In this document: positions 1 through 11,749 of the stretch, in pieces
How the letters are laid out: each line of letters begins with the position of its first letter
Numbering within the stretch: the stretch's first letter is position 1
Assembly: GCA_037176905.1 (NCBI GenBank)
Contig: JBBBWG010030533.1
Coordinates: 1 to 48,718 of the forward strand
Reading direction: 5' to 3'
From: Azolla pinnata
Taxonomy: Eukaryota > Streptophyta > Polypodiopsida > Salviniales > Salviniaceae
DNA length: 48,718 nucleotides
The notes under the pieces: model-generated
What the model was told of the DNA's origin: nothing
The model's input: only the letters and a program-made list of their open reading frames with translations
Databases searched by the model: none
Program-made: the position numbers and the translations under genes

Positions 1-620
1 TGGCGGCGCCCATGGGCAGCATCGCTCTGCATCCTCGCGCTCGCCCCGATCACCTGCAGACGCCCCTCCAAGCGCCCGGCTAATGACCGGAGAACGGCCG
101 ACCACCCGTCGCCGCCGCCCGTTTCCGCCGCCGCCGTTAGCGGCGGAGATGCACGGCGGCGGCGCGTCGATCTGACGGCCCACCATGCCACGCCCACGAC
201 CGCACGAGCCGCGTCCCATAGCTTCCGCAGCAGCTGCATGGCGCCGCTGCTCATCATCCGGCTCATCATCCTCATCAATATCCTCATCCTCCTCCTCCTC
301 CCCATCATCATCTAGATCTATAGCTGCCTCCCATCATCGCATCGCCGCCGCCGCCGCCGCCGCCGCTGCCAGCATCTTTCCCTCCTTGCACCCCCCCTGC
401 CCTCACCGCCATTGGGCCATACGTTGCTTCCTTGATTCTAGCTACACCGTATCGATCTTATTCTTCCCTGCAGGGAATGCAAACAATTTGATATGCAGGT
501 CAATGAACCCCGGTGATCATCAATCAGAGCCCATCTGCTGCTGCCGCGCGCCTCGGCGGATTGGATGAACCACCGGATGAGCTTTGGGGATTGATATTCT
601 ATCTGCGCACTAGAGATTTG
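1..620 (-). other. GC-rich segment, possible 5' end of a gene running off the left edge
   Basis: The first ~600 bases are much richer in G+C than the rest of the window, with GCC/GCG runs around 110-175 and 345-370. On the minus strand an ATG in a fair start context lies at 13-11 (ATGGGCGCC), and another at 32-30. Either could begin a protein that leaves the window after a few codons, with the GC-rich stretch as its 5' leader. Nothing inside the window confirms this. The plus-strand open frame at 185-568 is low-complexity serine/alanine and is not offered as a gene. Confidence 0.2.
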
Positions 621-931
621 ATTGAGAATATGCGGTGGAGCTAATTATATAGCTCACGGGACGCTGGGTAGCCCGGGCGATTGTTGATCGGATTGATTGT
701 ATATTGGCGCTCTTGCAACAGGCGCTGTATCTAAGGGTTTTTTATAGGCGGCGCGGAGGATCATGAGCCCGAAGATCGTCCTACGATTTGGCGAGACGCG
801 ATCTCGCTGCTGCAGTATTATGATCGATCTCTTTCTCGGAGGAATTCGTATGTACAATCAAACCCTAGAATAATAATATACGAAACGAATCAAACGCACA
901 CATTGCGTCACTTTGATGTATGTGTGTACTC

Positions 932-957
932 GTGCTGCTGCTGCTGCTGCTGCTGCT
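932..957 (+). repeat. (CTG)n microsatellite
   Basis: About eight uninterrupted CTG units. A telo-box-like AAACCCTAG lies just upstream near 861-869; in plants this motif is common near promoters of growth-related genes, but no gene is placed here. The surrounding stretch (620-1250) otherwise shows only simple-sequence bias. Confidence 0.7.
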
Positions 958-1260
958 TGGTCGCGCTCTGATACGATGGGATTTCATAGAGATCTAGGAT
1001 CGCTGGCTTCGAGGTAGATCATCTCGCAGGTATGGTCAGCAAAATCATCAGCATCATCATCATCATCAGCATCATCACCGTCGTCGTCATCAAGAGGCTT
1101 CGGTAGGTAGGTATGCGTGCAATGCACAGCATTGTGTAGCTATGATCCTCCTCCATAGCTGCTGCACCAGATCGATCCACAATGTACACTTACTCTACTT
1201 GTATATATATACGATCACCGATCATCTGCGGCCTGCAGCATTCAAGCAGCTTGCACACAT

Positions 1261-1395
1261 GATTCTTCTTCTTCTTCTTCTTCTTCTGCTTCTTCTTCTG
1301 ATCTACTCGATCAAGCAATTGATCGATCGACCGATTCGTCCAGTTTCGATCGATCGATCGATTCATCAATTCATCGAGGTTCGATCGATCGAATG
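1261..1395 (+). repeat. (CTT)n tract followed by a GATC/ATCG tetranucleotide tract
   Basis: CTT units run from about 1263 to 1300. They are followed by runs of overlapping ATCGATCG to about 1395. The region 1400-1780 has more scattered GATC and a short GA-rich stretch (1680-1720), and (GAAGAC)n lies at 1785-1845. No gene is seen between 1100 and 1890. Confidence 0.75.
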
Positions 1396-1894
1396 CTGTC
1401 ATGAGTGATCATGCACCCCCGTCAGTCAGCCAGTCAGTAGATATTAGGATCATCGATCAATCTATCAAATCTAGCTGATCGGATCACATGCAGCAATGCA
1501 TGCAACCGATATCATATACGCCTGATCGGGAGCAGATCAGGGACGCGCGATTGCAAAACGTGGATGTAAGCAATCGATGAGAATGATCGATCGGGCGCGG
1601 GTTTTCAAAAGAATTGGATCAGAGGCGCCTCATGCGGGGCCTTGATCGGAGCGCACGGGCAGCTGATCAGAAAAAAAGCCTCTCTGAGAGAATCAGAGAG
1701 GGAGAGAGAGGGAGAGAGATCGAAGATTTGCATGATACACAGTGGCGTAGAATCGTGGAAATGCGATCTTCCTGCACGAGGAAGAAGGAAGACGAAGACG
1801 AAGACGAAGACGAAGACGAAGACGAAGAAGAAGAAGAAGAAGTACGTTATGTTCATGTTTTTTGGTTGTGCCGGGATTCGAACCTGAAACCGAG

Positions 1895-2320
1895 CACAAT
1901 TTAGAATTACGAGAAAAACAAAAAAAAGAACGCCCATTAGAAAATTCTAAATTTAAATATTACAAACTCGATCCACTAAAGTTTAAACGCCCCCTTAATT
2001 TCGTCCGAATAACGTTAATCCTTTTCCCCCCCCTAATCACTCCTCGCTAATCGCGATTAGGGTTCGAATCCTCGCTAATATATATATATATATATTCGGA
2101 CTTAAACAAACGCTAGTAATCTTTTGGAGCCCGATTCATTCGATTAGCACGCGTGAATCTGGTGATAAAACAATTACGCAATCGGATGTTGAATCAGTTA
2201 TGTAATTTTGATCTTTCATTGGACCCCACAAATTCAATTGATTAAACCTAAATCTTTTAAAACTGGGGCGTTAATTGTTTTAATTTCTTGTTTTAAGCAT
2301 CGTTAGGCGCTGTTATTTTT
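1895..2320. mobile_element. Possible degenerate MITE related to the element at 13758-14122
   Basis: The left part carries AACGCCC near 1930 and the right part carries GGCGTTAA near 2267, in inverted orientation as in the clearer element at 13758-14122. Shared internal words include ATTACAAA followed by a CGA-rich stretch, and CCTAATCACTCCTCGCTAAT (2031-2050) against the related words near 13877-13897. The ends are too diverged for me to define exact terminal repeats or a target duplication. Two tRNA B-box-like motifs in opposite orientation lie at about 1873 and 2062. Confidence 0.35.
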
Positions 2321-2404
2321 CTTTTTAATTTTATTTTCCATTACATATATATATTCGGTGGCTGTTTTTTATTTTCTTTTTTGCATGTATATATCTCTAT
2401 CTAT

Positions 2405-2935
2405 GCGCGCAAGCATGCATACATACATACATATGCACGCATACATGCATGCATGCGCGCGCACGCACACATACATACATAAGCTCGCACACATACATGC
2501 ACGCTCGAACACATACAGGCATGCATGTATGCGCGCACACATACATACATGCTTACGCAGGCACGCACACATACATACATGCTTACGCAGGCACGCACGC
2601 ATGCATGCATACATGCATACACACACATACATACATGCACACACATGCATGCATGCATGCATGCATACGCAGGCGCACATACATACATACATACGCACGC
2701 ACGCACGCACGCACGCCTACATGCATGCATACGCACACATACATACATGCATGCGCACACATACATGCACACGCACATGCATACATGCATACACACACAT
2801 GCACGCATGCACACGCACATGCATACATGCATACACACACATACACACATGCACACACACATGCATGCACGCATGCATGCATGCACACATACATACATGC
2901 ACACATACATACATACATACATACATACATACATC
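2405..2935. repeat. Long CATA/CATG/CGCA tetranucleotide tract with pyrimidine-purine alternation
   Basis: About 530 bases built from CATA, CATG, CACA and CGCA. Bases alternate pyrimidine-purine through most of the tract, with short breaks (for example near 2411, 2480, 2508 and 2550). Internal duplications are visible: a ~35 bp block ending GCTTACGCAGGCACGC occurs twice (2538-2600), and a block around ATGCACACGCACATG recurs near 2766 and 2808. The tract is open in most frames on both strands because the repeat contains few stops; none of those frames looks like a protein gene. Confidence 0.9.
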
Positions 2936-2939
2936 ATGA

Positions 2940-5640
2940 TTCCTTGATATATGATTCCTCCTCCTCTTGCTTAGCTTTAGGGATTTGGGGGTCCTTTGTA
3001 GATATATATTTTCCACACTTCCAAGAAAATCAGATCTTCTTCTGTTTCTTCCACCTTTTGCCATAAAACAAAGGAACCAAAACAAAGAGGAGAAACAAAA
3101 GGGTGCAATCACAACCAAATCCCTCACCATAATAATAATCCTGATCTAGATTCATATAGATACATAGATAGTGATGAAGATAGAAATAGATGAGAGATAC
3201 AGCAGTAGATTGGAAGAGATAGATGCCCCTCCCCCCCCTTCCTCTTACTTGCAAGCAAAAGATTTTTAGTCAAGAATCCATTCGTGCATTCGCGTGTTCG
3301 AGTATAAAAAACATGATTCGAGAATGGCAAAAAATACGAAGAAGGAAAAACAGACTCTGGTAACTCAGACACTAGACCATCGTCGTCCACTTCTCTCCTC
3401 CACTGTTGCTGATACGACTGCGCCGAATTTTCGTCGACGATGACCCCGATTCATTCGTCAATTAGTCTGGGCCTCATCGATTTTTTAGTGAATCTAGTTC
3501 ATTTACCTCTTCGATTTTATGTAGGCCCAGACGTTTTTAGTCAGGGGAAACAGGAGCAGAAAGATCTATCCACGGATAATATTGTCTTTTCTTTTGCAGT
3601 CTCTAGTCTGTTGGGTTTGGGATCCTTTGAATCAAAACATATCCGAGGCAGTACTCGCAACGTTGCTAAAGAAGCCCCCAGCTTAATTTGCCAGCAAACC
3701 TTTGATTGCGCATGATGATCTTGGTTTTCATAGATGTTTGAATCAGCTGGTGACGTTTTTCTTTTTCCGAATTGAAATCCTTTTCATCAGTTGAAAATTT
3801 GGTCAAATTTTCGACGCATCTCATCTATTCAAGCAAAGCACATACTGGTTGGATCAATCATTCGATTGTGCGATCGGAGGTGGAAATAGCAGGATTAATA
3901 TCTCCATTTCACACTTCCCCGATGATAAGAATAAAACAAGTATGCGTTACATAACTTTCATGACATATAAGCCTTTTTAATCATGAGATCAAAAAACCCG
4001 ACGATTATATCATATTGTCCTCTTAACATCAAAACAAGCTCTTTCTTTCAAATTGTTTTCAAATATACCTTGAAAACGTTTCATAAAACGAGATATCGTG
4101 CTGTTTGACGAGATCTTCTACCCTATATCCCTGATACATATCTTGAATCTCTGGTTCATGACAAATCTGACTAAAACGAACCCGAATTGGAGAAATTTTA
4201 GTTGAAGCCTCACACATAAAAAAACTATCTTAGATTTTGATATTCATACTACTTGCCCCTATAAAAACAAGTATACACACACAGTTATATGTATATATTT
4301 GCATTATACGGTCACATTAGAAAGAACTCACAGATTTATCTGGGCCATGGATTATTCCTTTGAGGAGATCACATAAGCAATCTTGCCAAGGGTATAAACT
4401 CATAGACTCTAACATATATCTCATAGAATCATTTCTCCACTGTGTTTAGTTATTCGTTCTAATTTTGATCTTTTTTTTTTATTCATTCCATATTTTTTTA
4501 TCTTTTCTTATTGCATTAGTTTCTGATAATTGGTATCAAAACTTGCAAGTTAAACAAGAGTAGTGCTAACAACTTGTAATTGTATACTCGATTATGATGC
4601 ACCTAGTTTTGATTATCGTGTGACGTTTTTATTGTTTGTGTGTTTTTATAACAAAGTGCTTATAACTCAATCGTTATCTGCATGTAATTCTCAAGGTACA
4701 CCTTATAACTTGTACATGTATTCCTATAGTTTGCAACAATAAGAACTGTTCCTACTCAATTTTCTTTTATATACATTGTGAGTACAAGCAAGGTCAATTA
4801 AGCATATTTTTACACCCTAGCCCCATGCTAATACACAAAGCCTTTCATTGATTTCTTGGTCAAATTGAAATGTATAATCACATGTTATCGTATTTGGTGG
4901 ACTTGCAACCTCAGCCCCATCCATGGTGCAAAGTGTGATTATCAAAGTATAGGTTTCGATTGATGTTAAGCATGGCTATAACTAATCACAAGATGTCTAT
5001 CGGAGACCTCAAGGTCAACAATTGGTGTCACTTAAACCATATTGAAAAGAGGGGGAAATTACCATGTCGGTTCGATTGACATCAAATTAACTAGTTAATT
5101 AGCGCTCAATTACTTGATTAACACCAAATTAACACATTAATCAATTAATTAGATTCTTAATCACTAGCTTTTGTTAATCAAATATCGTAAGGGAAACAAT
5201 TTGAATCAATTAGTGGGAAGCGGTTAGGAATAAAATCAATTCTAGCAGAATTAACTGGATGTTGATTTTTGTAAGACTCGGCATTAATTTGTAATTTCTG
5301 ATTTCATACAACAATTCATGCCGAGCCTTGGACCAAAAAACCTTACCATTTTTAATTAGGATAGAAGGCTTATCATAGAAACCATATAAACCAGGCACAA
5401 ACTCCCTTCATCCAAGAGTTAATCCACACATGAGCTTGCAATCGAAATGCCCATCAAACACTGCCCAGCTATTGCCCAAGAACATTGAGATGGATCTCAA
5501 AAAGAGCTAAGATTTTACCAAACAGATTATGAGACCGAAAAACTTCTCTAGGGCTTCCAATCGAAGGCATACCCAAATGATTTGAATGTGCATTTCTATG
5601 CCCTAAACAAGTCTGTTCTTTGATTAGGGCATAAACAAAT
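2940..5640. other. AT-rich intergenic region without a supported gene
   Basis: No open frame here resembles a known family or continues through plausible introns. Visible items are poly-purine patches near 3080-3200, a TGGTATCAAAAC word at 4531-4542 that resembles a retrotransposon primer-binding site, and a TTAATTAG-rich patch at 5080-5200. A minus-strand frame at 5210-5398 (62 codons) is not recognised. The 3' untranslated region of the transporter that ends at 5843 probably occupies part of 5600-5842. Confidence 0.6.
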
Positions 5641-5842
5641 TTAAGCTGTCATTGTTCTCTCTGTTGCATTCCTGCACAGCACCACTCCATCACGAATAGC
5701 CTTGTTTACTACTCGGAATATAGCAAAAGGTGTCTGTTCTCTTTTTTTCCAGTTAAAAGAGATGAGGCAAGGTATATATATATATATGTATATATAAGAG
5801 GGTAAAATGGGGAGGAGTTGGTTTCTTCCATGGTTATCATCT

Positions 5843-8800
5843 TCATACAGAGTCAGGGGCCTCTTTTGCCTCGCTGCTTTCCATGAATGATTTGCTCCCC
5901 TTGGCACTATGAGGCTTTATGATCAGGTTAGAACCACTGGGCAGCTTGTGCGAGTTTTGCTTTGCATTTACCTCACTTCCTTCGTGATGCTTCAGGTTTA
6001 AGAATGTGTACATCGCCATCCCTGACAAGGCCATTGTCGCTCCGCAGATGCTCTTGGGGCCCGGGTTTTCTTGAAAGAGAAGGAACCCCCCGAGAAGGAT
6101 TACACAAGTCTTGAACTGCCCAAGCACCACATGACAAGTGGCTGATGTTGCACTACCAACATGTGAACAGAAAAGGTCAGTTCTTACGTCTAAAATAAAT
6201 CGAACACTTCACGCATCACCTTCGTACACGAGTTCATGCATGCTGTGTATAGCACATTCGTATGTACAGACAGACACAAATAGTTTTGTAAGTGAACTCA
6301 TACATGCTGAGTATAGCACATCCGTATGTATAAGACACAAATAAGTGTCTTACACAGTTGGAGATATGTACTAATATGCAAATATACTTCTCTAGTGTAT
6401 AGAATATCGATATAGATATATATGTGTAGAGAGAAAGATATATACTTATATCTCGTATGTGTGTTTTTCAGGTGTATATGCATGTAGAAGTGTGCATAGA
6501 TACCATTACTTGCATGAATGCAGAATCCAGAATCTCTCTTTTCATGTACATAAATATGCATGGGTAGAGGTATGCACATGTATAGATAGGTTCACACACA
6601 CTTGCATCAATACATGCATATGCATGCATTATTCCTCGTTTCGTTTACACACGTATACACATGTACAGAGTGAGATTCATCATGATTGTGTACACATGTA
6701 TTTGTCTGTATATATACATGTGCATAAATACATGTGGGTGTGTACTGTGTGTGTGCGCACATGTATGTGTTACATTTTAAAAGCATCAATGGATATATAG
6801 ATAGATAGATAGATATAGATATATATTCTCACAGCTTACCCTAAAGCCAGTGCCCCAGACCATTGAAGTAGAAAGCCAAAGATGGCTGATAGGAAGATTG
6901 CCATGGCATGCCCAAAGCTCCAATCAAATCCAAAAAGACCCGGAGGATCCAAGCAAGGCATAAGAGCTAAAAGCGATATGAATGTGATAGGTGTTGTCCT
7001 CCACATTAACCTGAACAAACAAGAAACACTCATCACACTTCAAAAAAGACAACATGTCCATATTAATAAACTCTGGATATGTACTTAGTCTGGACCCTTA
7101 AAAACATTTACTGTCCAATATCCAGATCTTTACAATTTGTTGAAAAGAAAAATTCCATTAACACATCTTCACAATCCTCCAAAAACAATATGCACAAATG
7201 GACCTTTGACAATCTTTCAGAAATAACACTGGAATAATTCAGTTTATTCTATTCTTCTTTTATTTTACCCAAGTGCTGTCCAATTCCCCTGTTGCTGCAA
7301 GCTAGACCATAAAATCTTATTGGCAGCACTTGGCGCAATCCAAGCAATGGCAATTATGGCACCAAAGAGATTGAAATCAAGATCAGTTACAGTAGCAATT
7401 GCAATACCGAAAGAAACCACCACCAATGAGAGTGCCTGAGAACATAGAACAAAATATAGTATAACTTTACACAAATGGTCAACCGATGCATATTCAGTAA
7501 ATACGAGAATACTACACCATTGTAATCTTGTTTATGATCGCACACACTTTTTTTAAGTTTTGAAGAATATTTCTCATATCTCTGCAAATCTAGCAATATT
7601 GTTAAGTGGTTTGTACACCCATATATATGCATATTTTCCAACATTTCAATGCCAAACTGAGTATGGTGGATGTCTTTGCCCTAATTAACTTTTTTTTTTA
7701 CTGTAAACAACGAGATTAGATACTTTTTGCGTATTTTCATATTTATTGCACTTTATGGGTAGACTTGTATATCTTGGAAATTTTGCAGCATTTTAGGTGA
7801 TGCCATATATGTTTAAGACAAAAACCAAAGCTCTTTGTGGATGTTTTGGCCCTATTTTTGTTTAAAATACTACTAATAAAGAGAGTTTACCTTCTGAAAG
7901 GAAATCCGTTTCCCAAAGATTACTAACTCAGTAAACACAATTGTTGGGGTCACAGCGATTTTGGCCATCTGATAGAATCCTACACTGGAGATATTCAACA
8001 TCAGAATGTCAAATTTCCCTTAATGGACATCAATTTGGAAACATTAAATCCATCTTTACATGTATATATATCTAGATGATAAAAAACAATAACAAACAGT
8101 CTCAAAACTAACCCAAAATATATTTCACCTGTTATACTTTAGGCTTACGTTGGCAAGTCCGCTTGCGAACGACATCACAACCCCAAGGGACAGAAGAGAG
8201 ATGAAAGGGGTTTTGGATGACGGGGCTGCAGGGATCAAAGACAATGCATTGAGAACAGCCATTAAAGCCCAGCTCACTCCATAATGGATAACTGTAAGAG
8301 CTATAGGGTAGTTGAATCCCACCTTGCCTAACAGCTGCAGAAGACAAGAATCAACTATCCACATTCATACGTTCGATATATGTAAACATCACTTGTCCAG
8401 ATTAAAGCACCAGCTAAATGTATATATCATATGCCATCAAGCCCTCGAGGAGAAATAATTAGGTGAAAATAATCTTACCAATTTATTCATAAGAATGATG
8501 GCTATGGCAATGATGAAGTTGAAAGATAATGCGATTCTTGGGCCACAGAAACGTTGTTGCTGCCGCTTTGCACCTTCACTAGTGAGGAATTCATTCATGA
8601 ACGATGACCTTATCTCCTCCAATGCTCTCGCTGTTTGAAGAAGAGGAAGAAGAAAGGAAACAAAAAACAAAACTTTATCATCCAATAGAACTTGTACACT
8701 TCTGCACTAGCAAAACTAAGATATGCAGTTACAGTAGTAGAAAAGAGCAGATCAAATGATGAGATTTTACTCAACACAAATCAAGAAGCCATTATTAATA

Positions 8801-8927
8801 CTGGCCAAGAGGAAAAACCCTCACTTCTATCACCAGCATCACTGTCTTTCCGTTTCAGTAATTTTTGTACATCTTTGCTGAGGACATATTTCAATGTTTC
8901 ACCGACTGCAAGCTTCAACACAGCCAT
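5843..8927 (-). CDS. Nucleotide-sugar transporter, NST-KT group (drug/metabolite transporter superfamily)
   Basis: Seven coding exons join in frame: 8927-8834, 8630-8479, 8334-8129, 7984-7891, 7435-7269, 7010-6840 and 6152-5843, giving 397 residues. Borders are GT-AG. The protein is a multi-span membrane carrier. The motif VLGQFKTC contains the K-T pair that names the NST-KT group, and KVGFNYPIALT, GLANVSLKYNSVGFYQMAK and FGFLLQWSGALALGATSA are strongly family-like. From memory it resembles Arabidopsis At5g55950, a nucleotide/sugar transporter family protein of almost identical length; its substrate is not known to me. Such carriers usually move nucleotide sugars into the Golgi lumen in exchange for nucleotide monophosphate. 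The C-terminal ~50 residues are hydrophilic and less family-like. The start was chosen because exon 1 (31 codons) splices in phase and is short and hydrophilic. It is divergent from the kinase gene to the right. The exact sugar specificity cannot be read from the sequence. Confidence 0.9.
6340..6830. repeat. TG/TA-rich intron segment with a (GATA)n run
   Basis: The last intron of the nucleotide-sugar transporter (6153-6839) is rich in ATGTGTATA, TGCATGTA and similar words. It ends with GATA units at 6795-6820, next to the donor side of the exon at 6840. Confidence 0.6.
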
Positions 8928-10019
8928 GTGAGCTTGGTATTGGAGCAGTACAGTAGAATCCTACAGATCCCCCCCAAACAAAACCTAGAGATCATCCAGT
9001 CTGACCATCTGTGCACACACGTAAATAATAATCAGATAAATGTTTCAAATTTTCAATCAGAAAAGAGCTTTTTACTTAATCCCAAAAGATAATGCTGCAC
9101 TTCAAATCAATCACTGCACCGTCCAGAACAGAAGGTTCGCCCACCATAGACTTCAAACTTTCAAAGAAACAAAATGTTTTGATACTTAACCAAAAATATA
9201 TAAATCATTTCAAATAAAGAAAGAGAAAAAGGCAGAATTTAATAAAATGTTTTCCATATTGAACTAGATCCTTTGATATTAATATCAAATTTAAGACAAA
9301 ATGCTCCTCGTTTTGGAAGGAAAGAACAATAATGGGAGCCTAGGAAGGTGAACTCAAATGTTACAAACTAATGAGCAACAATGCAACAAAATTGTTCTTC
9401 AACATTTTAAAAAAAAACGTTATGCTTGTTGTGTTAATGTAATAGACTAAGAGCCACATGATAACATCAAGATAAGAGGAAACGAATATGATGAGAAGCT
9501 ATAATTGGGATTCAGAAGATAGGTAAAATAATCTTCAATAAATTGTTCTTCCTCATGATAGGTTACATTATTGATCACACTAATGTCATAATCTCGGACA
9601 TGAAAGAGCCTTCACATGTCCTGTAAAGAGATGCACCATGCATACCATACATGGCCCTGCTGACCTAGCTTTGATTATAACCATATGTATGTAACCCAAA
9701 TGTTTGCCTTCACCTTATCTACGGCAATTTAGACATGAAAAAAGAACTTTGTATCTGCATATAAATGTACTTGGTATCAGGATGCGTAGATCTCTGTAAG
9801 GACCAGAAGTATCTGAAGAAAACATGTGGGTGTGAAGATGTGATTCACATTCTAATGTCTAAATGCTAAGAAAATCTATCAGCCTTAAATTTTCGATAAC
9901 GTCAATAGCTACATATACATACACTAAGTTCAATATAAAGATAAAATCTCCACTTATCCAAGATGTAGTGCATGTAAATAAAATACAAAAGATTGTGAGT
10001 ATCTGAAAGATTGGGAATA

Positions 10020-10199
10020 TTTTATCAATAACCGGATATGGATAAGCTATATAACATCAGATAAAAGAGAAAACTCTTTGATTCCCACGTTAAACAAATG
10101 CCATAGTATTCCTTTTATCAAGAACCGAATATGAGGAACCTATGTAACATCAGACAAAAGAAAAGCTCATTCATTCCCGGGCTGGAAACAATGCCATAG
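10020..10199. repeat. Tandem duplication, 93-bp period
   Basis: Two diverged copies, 10020-10106 and 10113-10199. Both begin TTTTATCAA, share ACATCAGA and AAAAGA in the middle, and end ATGCCATAG. They lie between the likely 5' non-coding exon and the coding start of the nucleotide-sugar transporter, so probably inside its 5' untranslated intron. Confidence 0.8.
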
Positions 10200-10902
10200 A
10201 GCACTAGAGAGACAGTAAAGCTACTAGACTCCATACATTCATGAGAGAAAGCACGTCCAATGTAGCAATGAGCAGTTACAAGTAGAATCACGAAACAAAA
10301 TATCCACGGGATGTGTTAATCCAGCATAAAACATAAAGACAATTACATTGCATGAAAGTTGCCCACCCAAAGCATTCAGAAAGCAACGTGATAATCACAG
10401 AACGTGAATGAAAATGGTGAGTAAGAACAGCTAAAAATTCGAAACTTTTCTAGGAGGATGCAAACGACATACATGATCCGCGGAGAGAGCTAAATCTGAT
10501 GATGAAAATGATGGTGACGGCTATAACGACGGGGGCAGCGTGAATTGGGCAGGAGCAAAACTATTCTAGAAAACAGAACTCTCCTTGGCCTCGAGGATGT
10601 TCCCACCAAGAATCGTCCACCACAGCAGCGAATCAGATAGAAGACGACGATGGAAAGAAAGAAAGAAGAGGAATGATTCGAGGCGCCGAGAAAAATGCGA
10701 CTGCTTAGGGGGGTGGGGGAAGCAAGGAGAAAGAAGACCGACGAAGAGAAAGAAAAGAAAGGGAGCAAACAATGCATGTGTGTGTTTGCATGTGTGTGTT
10801 TGCATGAAGAAAACCATGGAGAAGAAGACGAAGACGAAGAAGAAGAAGACTGAATGCATCCCACCAACGAAAAGCGAAGAGAAGAAGGAGATGGAGGCTT
10901 AC

Positions 10903-11050
10903 CTGCAGGTCGGCGGTTCGGAAGGATTAGAACCGAAGAAAAGAGAGAGGAGGAGGAGGAAACAGATCGATCTCGAGGTTCTGCACGAATGAGATTCTCT
11001 CCTTCACTTCACATCATGAGAGAGAGCGAGAGACGGGAAAAGGAAGAAGA
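10903..11050 (-). other. Probable 5' non-coding exon of the nucleotide-sugar transporter
   Basis: On the minus strand a strong donor CTGCAG|GTAAGC lies at 10903/10902, just downstream of a CT-rich leader-like sequence. A first exon ending there could splice to an acceptor upstream of the ATG at 8927, for example the CTGTAG near 8961, leaving a ~1.9 kb 5' untranslated intron (about 8960-10900). That stretch holds no other supported gene. The right end (the transcription start) is only a guess. Confidence 0.35.
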
Positions 11051-11123
11051 AATGTGTAATTGCGAATCCTACCCCTCGGGAAACAAGGGCATCTCCAGCA
11101 ATTGAAGAAAAATCTCCATTTCC

Positions 11124-11745
11124 ATGATGATGATATGGTGATGATGATGATGGTGGTGACAGTGGTGATGATGATGCTTGCTTGATGATGATGATTGTGG
11201 TGATGGTTGATGATTTGATGATGGTGGTGGTGGTGGTGGTGGTGATGGTGATGATGGTGACTGGTGATGGTGATGATGGTGACTAGCGATGGTGATGATG
11301 GTGACTGGCGATGGTGATGATGGTGGTGGTGATGCTGATGATGGTAATTGGTGATGCTGATGATGGTAATTGGTGATGGTGGTGATGATGGTGACTGCTA
11401 ATGGTGATGATGGTTGTGGTGATGGTGATGATGGTTGTGGTGGTGGTGATGATGGTGATGGTAGTGACTGTTGATGGTGATGATGGTTGTGGTGATGCTG
11501 ATGGTGGTGATGGTGATGACTGCTGATGGTGATGATGGTGACTGCTGATGGTGATGATGGTGGTGACTGGTGACTGTTGATGATGGTGACTGTTGATGAT
11601 GGTGATGGTGGTTGGTGATGGTGATGATGCTGACTAGTGATGGTGATGATGGTGATTCAGGCGACCGTTGATGATGACGCTTGTTGATGGTGCTAATGGT
11701 GATGGTGATGATGGTGACCATTGATGATGGTTATGATGGTGATCG
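11124..11745. repeat. GATGGTGATGATGGTGACT-type minisatellite
   Basis: About 620 bases of GATGGT, GATGAT and GGTGACTG words, with units of roughly 19-24 bp that vary between copies. The minus strand is open for ~107 codons and would encode a His/Ser/Ile repeat; this is a by-product of the repeat. Confidence 0.9.
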
Positions 11746-11749
11746 TATC

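Noticed and set aside
185..568. 127-codon plus-strand frame rich in Ser and Ala
   Set aside because: Low-complexity translation of TCATCC/GCC repeats, with no domain and no splice continuation.
1860..1900. tRNA-like T-arm (GGTTCGAATCC on the minus strand), and a second at about 2062 on the plus strand
   Set aside because: No acceptor stem, D-arm or anticodon arm can be built around either one; they are isolated B-box words, perhaps within a repeat.
2358..3066. Several long overlapping open frames on both strands (up to 205 codons)
   Set aside because: They are created by the stop-poor CATA/CATG repeat and encode only His/Thr/Ile or Cys/Met/Val repeats.
10490..10992. Frames of 97-135 codons on both strands
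   Set aside because: Driven by GAA/GAAGAC simple sequence; frames on opposite strands overlap and none has a family signature.
11398..11721. 107-codon His-rich frame
   Set aside because: Product of the GATGGT minisatellite.
11124..11745. CRISPR-like regular repeat
   Set aside because: No conserved repeat separated by unique spacers, and the DNA is eukaryotic; it is a degenerate minisatellite.
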